This document shows positions 35,894 through 46,693 of a stretch of 55,186 bases of DNA, piece after piece. The position numbers and the translations under genes are program-made. The DNA comes from Gonapodya prolifera JEL478. Taxonomy: Eukaryota; Monoblepharomycota; Monoblepharidomycetes; Monoblepharidales; Gonapodyaceae. Position 1 is the first letter of the stretch; each line of letters opens with the position of its first letter. The notes beneath the pieces are model-generated. The model saw only the letters and a program-made list of their open reading frames with translations, was not told the DNA's origin and did no database searches. The DNA lies in the NCBI GenBank assembly GCA_001574975.1, contig KQ965754.1, positions 393,253 through 448,438 on the forward strand, written 5' to 3'.

Positions 35894-38154
35894 CACTGAA
35901 CCTTGGGTGGCGTTTTCACCACCGTGAGACTCGTCCGTTTCTTCTTTGCAGTGGTTTTTGTATATTCGTGCTATAATCGCTGTATAAAGGTGCACAGAAA
36001 ATTATGCGGGACGATCGACAGTTGCAGTACGTGGATTATTGCAGAGAATAGGCTTTGTCACACGCTCTCGTAGATCCTTAGCTTAGTGTCCTCGATCTAA
36101 TTCTCACAATTCGACTCTAATACAATCGAACATTCAATGTAGATCCCGACACTCCGCACAGCTGGGTGTTTACCTCCCATTGGGATTGGATGTAGTATTT
36201 GTGCCCATACCATTCGATGTTGTTGTAGTATCCGTTTTCATAAGTAATGTCACCGTAGATTTCTTTTTTAGGGGGTTGGTGGGTGGAGGAAGACGTGGTC
36301 TATCAGGTGTGGGAAACGTTGGGCGGCGCTGATCAACACGTACAGTCACATTGGTCCTCTGCAATGTCAAGACGTGATAAGCGACATGCATTAAAGAGGG
36401 GAAAGCACAACTTGTCGTATACCCATTCAGTTTTAATGGTCCTCGCTACGATATTCGTACACGCTAGCTAGTATTTCGCCTATTTTGTATGATCGTCGTC
36501 GCGAGGGTCTTACAGGTGGCAGGTATCGATACTGCAAGGACAGACATAAAACCTTCCAACATCTGAAGGCAGAAGACAAACATTGCCAGCATATTTCACT
36601 TGCCTCTAAATCACGGTTTAATGTCTGGAAAAGTGTTCCCTGTCCCATTTGATCCAAACACAGTAAAATCGCATGAGAAAATCGTCTGGAAATTGTTCTT
36701 CCAATCCCAGATGGATTGATATTGCCCTTTCTGAATTGTGTGGATTCCTGAGTATTGCGTACATGCCTCCCTCTTGATTTGGAGATGCTTGCCATTCAAA
36801 TAGATCATGAACACGGTTCCTCCATCTTCGATTGCTGCATTGCTGCTGGACCTTCTGTATGTTGTCATATGACTCTGCCAGAAAGCAGCAGCCTATAAAG
36901 AATACTTGTGGAGGTCCAACAGGTCCCATTCTGTTACTCTTTCACCCACAAAGAGGGGACGGGGCTTTTGCTCCCAATGAACGGGTTTGAAAGGGAGGAT
37001 TGGGTAACCCATTCCAACGAGGTTCCAATACAAAAATGTGAGTTCCAATTAGATTCCCAGCTATTCAAAATAATGCAATTGCTCCTGGTTTCATAATTTT
37101 TCCAAGGTTTCGTAAGAGGAATTGCTTCCCAGTTTCGTATCATTGTACACGTGACAGTCCCAACAAATGACTCAGCACGGCATTGAGCGGATTCAAAAGT
37201 TTGCAACATAACAATCAATGTGAATCAATTCAATGTGATCTGCCAGACTGGGATGATAGGCCCTCTGCTTCATTAATTGGCAATCCGCCATACCATCCGT
37301 TCCATCACACCGCCTTCGTTGTACCCAACGCCTCGTGGTCTAGTTGACCAGCCGTCAGCTGAGGCGCACGTGGTTGGAAACAGGAGAAACTGCGATTCGT
37401 ACACTGACTGGGGCGGGCCCACACAATCCGCCATCACATTACATATTAATGTAATCCACATATTACAGTATTAAGCCCCCTTTTCTCGCAAACCGATGTT
37501 ATGTCCCTTGGAAGACAACTTGTTGTCGAACAAGGGTTCTAGCCGATGAATGGGCGTTGCAGGTGGCCGCTTCCAGACGTCATGCTGCGACCCTGGGTCT
37601 GCTGGCTCCAAATTTGCATCTTTGCGCGCCCTAGAGCGTGTATCAGCAAAACTACATCACATGTAATAGATGTTTTTCTTATTCCTGATCGGTCGCATAT
37701 GAGCACACATGGCCTTTCTGTCCCTTTCATGTGACATCCTTTTGACTGTGCCACAACCGGCCCTCGAAACAGGTACTTCTGTTCCAGTTTATGGAGAGCG
37801 GAGCCATTTCTTCCAATCAAATCTGCTCGCTGAAAGGATAACAAACAAAAACAGTGCACCGTCCACCCTGGTCTCATAACCCGTTTTCTCTTATTTGCGC
37901 TCTGAGTTGCCTCCGCTTTGTTTCATACGCGTTCATGCGACGAGCATCCCATAGGCGTAAACATCGTCAGGACAACGACGACGAACAGCCAAACATTTTT
38001 TGTGCGACCGAAGATCCTTCCTGCATCCTCACTCGCATCGACGCACCACAACACCTCACCGAGAGGTCGCCTTCAAGTTGTTCGGTGGAAACACGGCGTC
38101 TAACACTAAACTCGCAACATCGCTACCGCGTGCCGACTCGGTGCTCACGCGACA
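35894..38154. other. Gene-free 2.3-kb spacer before TF3
   Basis: AT-rich compared with its flanks, with only short motif-free ORFs. It must carry the alpha-galactosidase 3' end and the TF3 promoter. No transposon termini, tRNA or protein relic was recognised, apart from a small palindrome at 37438. Confidence 0.5.
37438..37455. repeat. Perfect 18-bp AT palindrome
   Basis: ATTACATATTAATGTAAT is an imperfect-centre inverted repeat with 7-bp arms, about 700 bp upstream of TF3. It could be a dimeric protein-binding site, or chance in AT-rich DNA. Confidence 0.35.
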
Positions 38155-41100
38155 ATGGATCCATCCTACCAACTCAGTCTCAACCTTCATGACAACGTAC
38201 CGCTGGGAGCTTGGCTATCTGACTCACCGATGGATGCTCCAGTCGATCACGCGAACCACGGACCTCACTCGATGACCGCGATGCAGGCTGACTTTGTCAG
38301 TTCGGCTCCAACTGCCGAAATTTTCCCTTTTCGACATCAGGGAACCTCAGACAAGAAAAAGGCTCGAAGAACTGGTGCAGGAGCAGCGAACAGGAGCAGT
38401 GTTGCTTGCGATAGGTGAGTTGGCCATTGTAGTTTTGCTTGGCGCGCTGGACATTCTTCGTCGACGAGGAGTGAGGTCTCACACATTTTCTCTTACAGCT
38501 GTCACAAAAGTAAAAAGAAATGTGATGGGAATCGACCATGCTCGCTCTGCCAGCGAAGTGGGCGCGAATGTATCTACACCCCAAAGCAACCGAGGAAGAA
38601 GCTTTCGCGCGCTGAGTATATTGCTCTCCTCGAAAGCAAAGTCCACTCTCTACAGTCTGCGCTTACGGAAACTGGCCGGGCTGATCTTTTGGAGACTATG
38701 CCCGCCGTGCCAGTAATAACCTCTGTCGGTGGATCTCGAAGTTCAACTGCTACTGCACCCTCGGCAAAGGCTTCGGCTCCGGCTAGGAGGGACTCATCTA
38801 CAATCGAGGAATTTGATATTGAGGGGAGCGAGACTTCTGAAGATGAAGATGGGATCGAGTCGGGCGATGATCTTGCTCTTGAGGCAGCTCCGCGGAGTTT
38901 GTCGCAGACTTATGTGGGGGAGTCAGGGAGCAGTGGCCGCGCGTCGAGGCGAAGCTCCACCCTGGAATCGACTGGATTCGTCTTATCACCAACTGGTCGT
39001 GCGCCTCTCAGTGTCGCATCAGCCACCCCTTCAACACCTGCATTTGCGACGTCAAGCACCCGTACACTTTCTTCCACGTCGGACCGCCCCATCAAGGAGG
39101 CTAAGTTCCGAAATCGATCTCAGTCAGGCGACTTCGCGTTCCCTCCGACAATTGTCGATCCCCATGTACCCCTTTCGCTCATGGACCCAATGTCGGCCGC
39201 GCTCCCTCTTCCGACACTCACAGCACCACATGATCCAGTCCCCCGCGTCCCACCTGATTACAACTATGTGTACTTACAATCTCTATTTCCCGAATATGGT
39301 GGTCTTTCCCATGATGAGCTCTCGCTGCTGTTGATGCAAACTGCAGCCCAAACCGACCCAGGTGCCGCTGCAACAAGATCCGATGTGTACAGTACAACAC
39401 ATCTTTTTTCATCGATCCCCGTGGATCATTCCGGGGCTGCCAGCAAAAAGAGACGTGTTGATGGAAGCACTCCACCGAGTGTGTTTGGGCAAGCTCCCTT
39501 CCCCGGTCATGTTGGACCAGCTACAACTAGAGTAATTGTTGATCCAAATCGAACGCGAAGTCCGTCCGTGAGTCAGCCACCGCCCCAGACTTCTCCTATC
39601 GCATCCGCCATCGGGTCCCCACCTTCATCGGGTGCATCAGAGGCCGACTCCGGGGACCCTCTGAGCCAAGCTATTCGGTTGAGGGATAAGACATCCTATT
39701 TTGATGCGTCTGCTCGCGCAAGGTACCACAAGTCGAAGGCATCTGTCGATTTCGCGATGGAGGAATATCTCAACACGACAACGCAGATGGTGGCAGGATT
39801 ATCTGTGTCAGGGGACCAAACTGAGGTGTCACGTGGAGACCAATTTTCACCCTCCTCGAAGGCAACATCATCGGGGTCTGCCCACGGACTGACGACCGTT
39901 GGTGCCACCCCTGAGATTGCACAGGATCCTGAAGCTGCGGCGCTCACGAAAGAACTTGAAAATCTGGGCATGAACCCCAGTCAGAGTATTCTTAGGCTTA
40001 TGCGGCGAATGGTGCCCCCTGATTCGGAGATGCGTTGGGACTTACTGCACGTGTGAGTGATCGTAATTGCCCGGATCAGGTTCCGTTTCGAACGCGCGTT
40101 TCCATCTCAGTTTCTTCTCTGGATGGGCTACCACCATGCCGGTCATTCATCCAAAGTTCTTCCTCCGTGCCATACCGCATCTCTCGCCTTTACTGTTGAA
40201 CTCAATATACGCTATCGCAACTGTCCTCGCGAACGGGAATCCTGGTGGCGTTCATAAAGAGATCTCTTCAGCTGCAGCGGCTGAGAGTACTTTCATCGGC
40301 GAACTTTACTTCAATCGAGCTAGGCGACTCCTTGCAGTTGCATTCGAGGAACCGTGCCTGTCGACTGTACTCAGCTTGTTATTCATGAGCTTGTACTCCA
40401 CAGGAACGGGAAGAGTGAGCACTGGGTGTGAGTCTGATTCAGTTGCTTTTTTCTTTGGGTGATTTTTGTCGCTACACCATTGGCTTTCAGGGATGTATGG
40501 AGGAATGGCAGTTCGTATGATCCTCGAAATGCGATGGCACGAACAGCCAGACATGGCTATGATGGCCTTCATAACTCCTCTAGAATTCGAAATCCGCAAG
40601 CGTGCATGGTGGCTCTGTTTCCTCTTCGACACCATCTCCTCCATAACAGCGGGACGCCCTTCGTTTGTCGACCCAGACGAGCCTATGGTCGATTATCCGG
40701 ACGACGAGCTTTGGAACAGTTTGGACGACGACGGTTTCCCGACGCCATCTACTCCTGGATACGCCGCGTGGGTTCAGCAAGGAAAGCGGGGCATGCTTGG
40801 AATCACCGGGACTCGCGTAGCCAGCCCTGCGACCGGATCACCTTTCACTACTCTCAGGATGGCTCAACCATCGTATAACACCTTGGGCCAGTCCCTCCCT
40901 TCCCTCTACTTCTGCGAAACAGCCGAAATGATCGTGATTTTCAACCGTGTTGTGAAGTACGTCCGTATCCACAAATCACGCAGGACGCAGATTGGGTTGA
41001 TCGACGATAAACTGAGCACGCTCGATATGCAACTCAAGGAATTCTGGGGTAGACTTTCCGACAGGGCACGCCAGGAGTTCCAACCAACGAGATTCCTTCC

Positions 41101-41817
41101 AACGGGTGGTGTGGTGGAGGAAGAGGTGCTGGAGCTTTGTGGGAACGCCAACCTGCATTTGTTGTTCCATTCTGCGACGATCCTTCTTCATCGGTGCGTT
41201 GATTACTAAATTCGTACTTTCGGACAATGATCTATACACCTCCTGAATTTAGCCCGGAACTCACCTTACAAGACTTTGTGTGGCCCACGAGAGCTTCTTT
41301 CGACGTGTGCACTCATGCCGTAAGTATTCATCGGTTCCCCATTCGAACTGTCGCCCAACGACATCTCCGTTCGTACACTCACAACTTATTACCGACCTCA
41401 TTTATAGGCGAATCGCATCGCCATTATCGCCGAGCGTATGCTCGCGGCAGCACCTCTTTTGAGCCACTTCTCACCTGCTGTCAACTTCCCCCTGTTCGAG
41501 GTGCGTTTTTATGTGCATCTGGTGCTTTCCGAACAATGACTCAATCACCATTGCCGCAATTTCCAATGCTCTTACAGGCCGGCATGGTCCACCTCGTCAA
41601 CGCCCTCGTCTCCTCCCTGATCCCTCCCTCGCCAAAAGCAAACGGCCAACCCGGCGAGCCGTCCGCGCCCACGGCTGAAGTAATGACACGAGCCCGGAGA
41701 TCCGTCGCCGTGACGCTCGAGGCCCTCAATCGACTGCGCCGGTACTGGGCGTCCGCGGAGGCGTACCATGCGAGCTTGAGCAAGGCGGCGAGGGAGAATG
41801 GTATCCTACCTGTGTGA
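38155..41817 (+). CDS. Zn2Cys6 fungal-specific transcription factor (TF3)
   Basis: Seven exons: 38155-38414, 38499-40052, 40111-40427, 40491-41193, 41253-41319, 41408-41500, 41578-41817; 1,077 residues. The zinc cluster CDSCHKSKKKC-DGNRP-C-SL-C-QRSGRE-C begins at residue 86, with intron 1 (phase 2) splitting the codon before Cys2 exactly as in TF1 and TF2. YIALLESKVHSLQSAL is the coiled coil. After an acidic/Ser linker comes the middle-homology region: SPLLLNSIYAIATV, FEEPCLSTVLSLLFMSLYST, RAWWLCFLFDTISSITAGR, FVDPDEPMVDYPDDELWNSL. The C-terminus has LQDFVWPTRASFDVCTHA and AGMVHLVNALVSSLIPPS. It is the closest relative of TF1 here: exons 5 and 6 have the same lengths (67 and 93 nt) in both. 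It is probably a nuclear regulator, targets unknown. Confidence 0.93.
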
Positions 41818-42142
41818 GGACTGACGACATAACGACAACGGCAGTACGGTACGAAAGCGAAAAAGTAAAGGGTTTTTGGCGGTTTCCCTGTACTTGTGTG
41901 GTATTGTGGTATTTGGATTTTGCAATGTTTGATACTGGTGTAAAGTGAGCGAGTTTGGACGATAGCTTTTGCAATATATACCAAGACGTATTCTCGAAGC
42001 AAGCCGGTTCCGTCCGACACTTTCACTTTCGGAGTTCGTGCATACAACGTGGACACCTGCACTTGAATCCATATGCCCATTCCAGCCACATTCTACCAAG
42101 AAATCATGGGTTCGATGAGCTTGACTAATGTGAAGTCACATT
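41818..42142. other. Short convergent intergenic spacer
   Basis: About 325 bp between the convergent ends of TF3 (+) and the SET gene (-). It holds the 3' ends of both; nothing else is seen. Confidence 0.6.
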
Positions 42143-43476
42143 TCAAGCAGCAAGACCTACACACCTCCGTTCATCACCAATCTTGTAGTCCCCTCCGTCC
42201 GGATCCACGTATGAAATGGTGACTTCCTCTCCTTCCGCGATATCTCGGTCCGCCAAAACGTGGATGAGAGGAGCGTGGTGCTCCGGCGATGCTGAAAAGG
42301 CGACAGCTGCGTTCGGGGCGCAGGAGTGGTTGAGCATAGAGGCGAGAGGGAAGAGAGCGCTGCCGACCGTTTGGAGGTTGAAATCGGGTTGGCCTGGTGA
42401 TCCTGGGCTCTCATTGGCAAACTCCGAATGTGTATCCGATTCTTTCACTGGGGTGGTCGCAGGAAGTACAATCCGGAAAGAATTCAAGTTGAAGGCCGAC
42501 ATGGTCTTTACGAACCACTCCAGCGAGAACAACCCCGCCTGTCCAGGCTCCGTCCACACCATGTTCTTCACCGCCGTGTAGTCCTCGATCCACACCTCGG
42601 GGACATGACGTTCTCCCGAGGTCAGGTACCGCGCCGAAACGAGGTCGTTGGTGAGGTCGAGCGAGGAGGAGAACGAGCGGGTCCGTGTAACGTCGAGGAG
42701 GGCGAGGGCGGAGAGGCGGGCAGCGAGCATGGGGTAGGCTCGAAACTCGTGCCGGAGGTGTTGGAAAAGGGAGGGGACGTCCCTTAGTGGGGAGTCGAAA
42801 AACTGTGATGTCAGCGACCGGATGAGATATGCATTCGATGTAAGGATTAAATGGCGGTTTGAAGTTGCGGTTCCAGGTTCACCTCGTTATACGAGTCTGA
42901 AGCCGACTGTTTGCAGCCGGGTGTGCAAAAAACCTCCAGGTAATCTGAGCTGTCGGTGGCCTTATGGCTCTGATCCGATTTGTTCCTCTGAAAATCCACT
43001 GACAGGGCAGTGTTTCGGCGGAACGACTGTTTCGGAAGAGTGGCACGCTCATTCGGCAGCTCAGTGAAACAAGCGTCACATCGATCTGAGGCGGTGATAG
43101 CATGTCAGGACGCTTCCATTACAAACGTGCTCAATTGAAGAGACTCAACTGACGATCCCTTCAGCGCGCTCAGGAGTGCCTTCTCGACAAAAAGCACGTT
43201 GCCCGCCTTCACAGACTCTTCAGCAAAGATCCCACGTCCTCTGTCCGGCTGTGTCCTGATCTGAAGTTGTGGAACGTTGGTGCCCACATTTCTGGACAGA
43301 AAGTTACCGTACGATTTGGATTCTTTAGAATAGCGGCGAATACGGAGGCAGAGAGTTTGATGCGATGGAGCGATTGCTGTTCTGGCTGCAATTCCTGTTG
43401 CAACTCTGAGCATTTGAATCGTTCCCTCAGTGGAGCTGACCAAAGCAACTTCGCCAATCGCCATGTCCACCACCAA
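42143..43476 (-). CDS. SET-domain (SMYD-like) protein; 5' end and one splice uncertain
   Basis: Exon 3 (42802-42143) carries the SET core: SALFPLASMLNHSCAPNAAV with the NHSCxPN motif, then IHVLADRDIAEGEEVTISYV with the GEExxISY motif. Exon 2 (43085-42883) has RCDACFTE and VFCTPGCKQSASDSYNE, the CxxC / CxxxC pattern of a partial MYND-like zinc finger inserted in the SET domain. Exon 1 (from 43476) reads VPQLQIRTQPDRGRGIFAEE, the SET N-terminus, then GNVLFVEKALLSAL. The intron between exons 2 and 3 (42882-42803) is clean. Between exons 1 and 2 no GT donor gives the right phase, so there is an indel or an odd splice. It should methylate lysine on a protein target. The family commonly shows a short MYND here. 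The first ATG is uncertain. Confidence 0.8.
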
Positions 43477-44837
43477 ACCGTTCGCGTATCCGCGGTCGCA
43501 CTTTCCCGGTCTCTACGCATTTAAGAGCTCGCTGAGCGCCTCCGAGTCATCCGCTCTTGCAGAAGATGCTCTGCCCGGTATGTCGGCCGAATTTGCATCC
43601 GAAGTCGTCGCAGTGGACTCAAGACGCAATAACCGTTAGGATCGGCATACGCAGAGCTTACATTGGGAAGGACGCACTATTCTCTGTTTGGTCCAGGTGG
43701 GGTTGTCGGTCGTCATATTTATGTCGCAATCCACAGTTACCAAACCTGCCCATCCGCCAGAAAACGGGGTCCCTTTCGTTTTCGTACACGGCCTTCGCAT
43801 ACCAAGCGCTTCCTATAAGACACTACTTCTCATACTTGCCGACAAGGGCCTTAGAATTTTGACTTATGGTGAGCACATCGGGCACTCCCTCCGGTCGCTC
43901 AAACAACTAAATGAAACACATTACAAAGATCTATATGGCCGAGCGTACTCTGATGCACCGAACGCTGTCTACTCGGACGAATTCTATGCCGCACAACTTC
44001 GACTCCTTCTTTCCGAGGTAGTCCCACAATGGAAACGATTCCATCTTTCCGGCCTCTCTCTCGGTGGCAGAATTGTCACCAAGTTTGCATCCGTACATGG
44101 TGACAAGTTGGAGGTGAGCTGCCACTTATCAGGGGCATAGCTCCCACTCGCGTCTGGCTGTACTTGCAGCTATCATAATTTCAATTCGTTCCTTTGAACA
44201 CCGTTTCTCACACCACATTGATCACCCGCTACAAAATGACCACCTTTACAGTCTCTCACACTCATGTGCCCAGCAGTCTTTCTCACACCTCTGCCGATGG
44301 AACCCGGTGCTCCTCCACCCCCGTTAGCCCCCGTTCCCGAAAACGCACCAGGATATGACGAGCAAGTCGCCGCGACCAAGACGATTGCTGTGCAGGTGAG
44401 TTATGTCCATGTATTTGACTGTCTCGATTATATGGTGGCACGGGTTGTATCCATGGTGCTGTCAATGGCCTCCTCGACGTCTCCATCAATCCACGTTTCC
44501 ACGAAAGCAAAAACACCTTCCCGGCTTCGCTCGCGCCATCTACTCCACCATCACCAGCTGGGACCCCGAGTCCTCAACCGGCGGCGACGTTGAGCTCAAG
44601 ACCATTGCCGCACGGTACCCATCCCTCCCCGTCCTCGCCGTATGGGGCACTGCGGACAGTGCCGTGCCGTTCGCGATTGCCGACAAGATTAAAGAGAGAG
44701 TGCCCCATTTGGAGCTGTGGGTCAAGGAGGGACATGGGCACGAGGTCGGGTTGAGCGCTCCAGACGAGGTTGCGGAGGCGGTCGGTGGCTTTGTGAGGAG
44801 GGCGGTCAAGGGGGGTAAGAATGCAGGGAAAATCTGA
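43463..44837 (+). CDS. Alpha/beta-hydrolase fold protein
   Basis: Six exons join in phase: 43463-43577, 43655-43696, 43737-43868, 43929-44113, 44252-44395, 44508-44837; 315 residues. GVPFVFVHGLRIPSASYKTL carries the oxyanion-hole HG motif, ILTYDLYGRAYSD the following strand/turn, FHLSGLSLGGRIVTKFAS the nucleophile elbow G-x-S-x-G, LPVLAVWGTADSAVPF the acid residue and KEGHGHEVG the catalytic His. The triad is complete, so it is a likely esterase, lipase or related hydrolase; the substrate is unknown. No signal peptide is seen. Intron 2 is only 40 nt. An upstream in-frame ATG lies at 43430. It is head-to-head with the SET gene and followed by the SDR array. Confidence 0.87.
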
Positions 44838-44985
44838 GACAATTAATGATTAAATAAGTATTGTGCTGACAGAAGAGATCTTCCCGAGCGACGAGTCGTT
44901 CAAACACGTCATCGAATCCGAGCCGAGGAATTCTTTGTTCCGGCGAGCTGTAAGTTGAACAAACAGTGATCAACCGGCTCAAAGG

Positions 44986-44992
44986 TATAAAA
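44986..44992 (+). promoter_or_regulatory. TATA-box candidate before SDR A
   Basis: A tataaaa match lies about 200 bp upstream of the SDR A start, and a weaker tataag lies 73 bp upstream (45117). The position suits a core promoter of the SDR array but is not proven. Confidence 0.35.
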
Positions 44993-45194
44993 GGATTGTT
45001 CCGGTCAACAGGGAGAAGAGTTTACCCCGTTGTTCCAGACCCACCCTGCAGCGGAATTTGAATTGTTCCTAACACGGCAAATTCTTCCCGGTCCTCCCGT
45101 TTGGTAATTCTTGCGGTATAAGTGATCGCGCGTTGTCCGTCGCACAACCAGAACGCAATCACTCAGCATACATCATCTTTTTTGCCCCATCGAC

Positions 45195-46392
45195 ATGTCG
45201 AAAGTGTACGTCATCGTTGGCGCCTCCCGAGGAATAGGACTGGAGCTCGTTCGACAGATACTGGCGAAGTGAGTGTGTCTGTTTTAAGTAATTCGAAGAC
45301 AATGAATTTGACTTAGGCTTCCCCTGAATTGCCTTCCCGGTTTCTGAAACTAAGGGACGAGACATCGATTGTTGTTGGGACGGTGAGGGACGAAGTCAAA
45401 AGCAAATCGGCTTTCCAAAGTATCGAAGAGAAGGCGGGAGGACGCCTCCACGTAAGTGATCTCGGGATGTTGTCGTACTTCTCATCAGTAATCGAACCTA
45501 CATCTACAATTCACTGCCCGCAATAAAGGTTATTACACTCGACACTACGGACGAGACCAGTATCAAAGTAAGCTGCACTCCTTCTGGGCCTTGCAGGTCT
45601 TGTTCCCGACCTAGCAAGTTCATTCTTCTTCGGGGTGTTAGACGGCAGCAGAGCGGCTTTTGCAGGTTTTCCCCACAGGGATCGACGTGCTCATTGTGAG
45701 TTCATGTGCTTCTTTGATCATTTCGTAGTGGATATGGATCCTAAAGGTGTTCGCACCATCCAGAACAACGCTGGTATTCTTGAACGAGACGCTAGCGATC
45801 TTGAAGTGTGGGTGGCAACATCCCTCATCGCATTCAACATGGTACCTCTTTAAATATTCACCACACGTCTTTCAGAAAAGCGTCCACCTTGGAGTCCACC
45901 TTCCGAACTAATGTCGTCGGACCCATTCTCGTGACTCAACACTTCCTCCCTCTTCTGCGCCTGCGTTCTACTCGGATTATAGCCAACATGAGCTCGCCAC
46001 TAGGAATTGTGGGGGCTGAAATACTTCCCTGGAACGATTCTTTGGCGTACCGTGTGAGCAAAGCTGGCCTCAACATGGGTGAGTTAAACTGACAGATTGA
46101 ATCGTGCATGATCACACCAAATCAAACTAATGACTTCCAACTTTCGAATATGTTATCAGTATCTGCGACTTGGACAAGAGCCTTAGCCTCGGAGAAGTTC
46201 ACTGTCGTGTCCCTCAGCCCTGGCTGGGTGAAAACAGACATGGGCGGCGAAGGGGGGATGCTGACGGTGGAGGACAGCGTCTCTGGACTGGTCAAAGAGA
46301 TCTTTAAGCTCAAGGAAGAGAACTCTGGGACATTCATTCATACGGATGGACAGGTGCTGCCTTGGGGGGTTCCAAAGTCTGCAAAAATGTGA
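45195..46392 (+). CDS. Short-chain dehydrogenase/reductase (SDR A)
   Basis: Seven exons: 45195-45268, 45355-45451, 45529-45567, 45642-45695, 45764-45807, 45876-46078, 46160-46392; 247 residues. The Rossmann glycine motif is VIVGASRGIG, LDTTDE gives the cofactor strand, NNAGILERD the NNAG motif, NMSSPLGIVG the catalytic Ser and YRVSK the Tyr-Lys pair. The end (PGWVKTDMGG, GTFIHTDGQVLPWG) is typical of the C-factor/CsgA-like classical SDRs, which are NAD(P)H-dependent oxidoreductases of unclear substrate. All catalytic residues are present. It is the first of three tandem copies and shares every internal exon length with them. Confidence 0.93.
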
Positions 46393-46590
46393 TCGTGCGT
46401 GGAGCACTTCAGTTTTATTAAGGCCGTTCGATGACATGATTTAGTTGTATATTTGGAAAACCCACATGGAAACTGTAACAGCGCAGGTGTCAATAAGCAT
46501 ATGCATTGCCTGCCATGCACAGCGAGATTGAATTTTTGCGGGTTTTTTGTCGGGTCAGGTACCCTTTTAAGGACACAACTTTGAAAACTC

Positions 46591-46598
46591 CCCATTGA
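46591..46598 (+). promoter_or_regulatory. Shared CCCATTGA element upstream of SDR B
   Basis: CCCATTGA preceded by ttgaaaa lies 103 bp before the SDR B ATG. The same arrangement is found at 48081-48088, 88 bp before SDR C. It is probably promoter sequence retained from the duplication; a regulatory role is inference. Confidence 0.3.
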
Positions 46599-46693
46599 GG
46601 AAAGGCGTCTCTATCGGTGGTCCGACCAGCGTTACGCGACAAAGTGTCACAGCGGTTGCATTTCCAGTATCAAGGTGCTCTAAGTAAAGCGAG

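Noticed and set aside
44396-44520. Frameshift in the alpha/beta hydrolase
   Set aside because: At first two frames seemed needed here, but the first AG after the donor at 44396 (acceptor at 44507) joins both exons in phase 0, so a 112-nt intron explains it.
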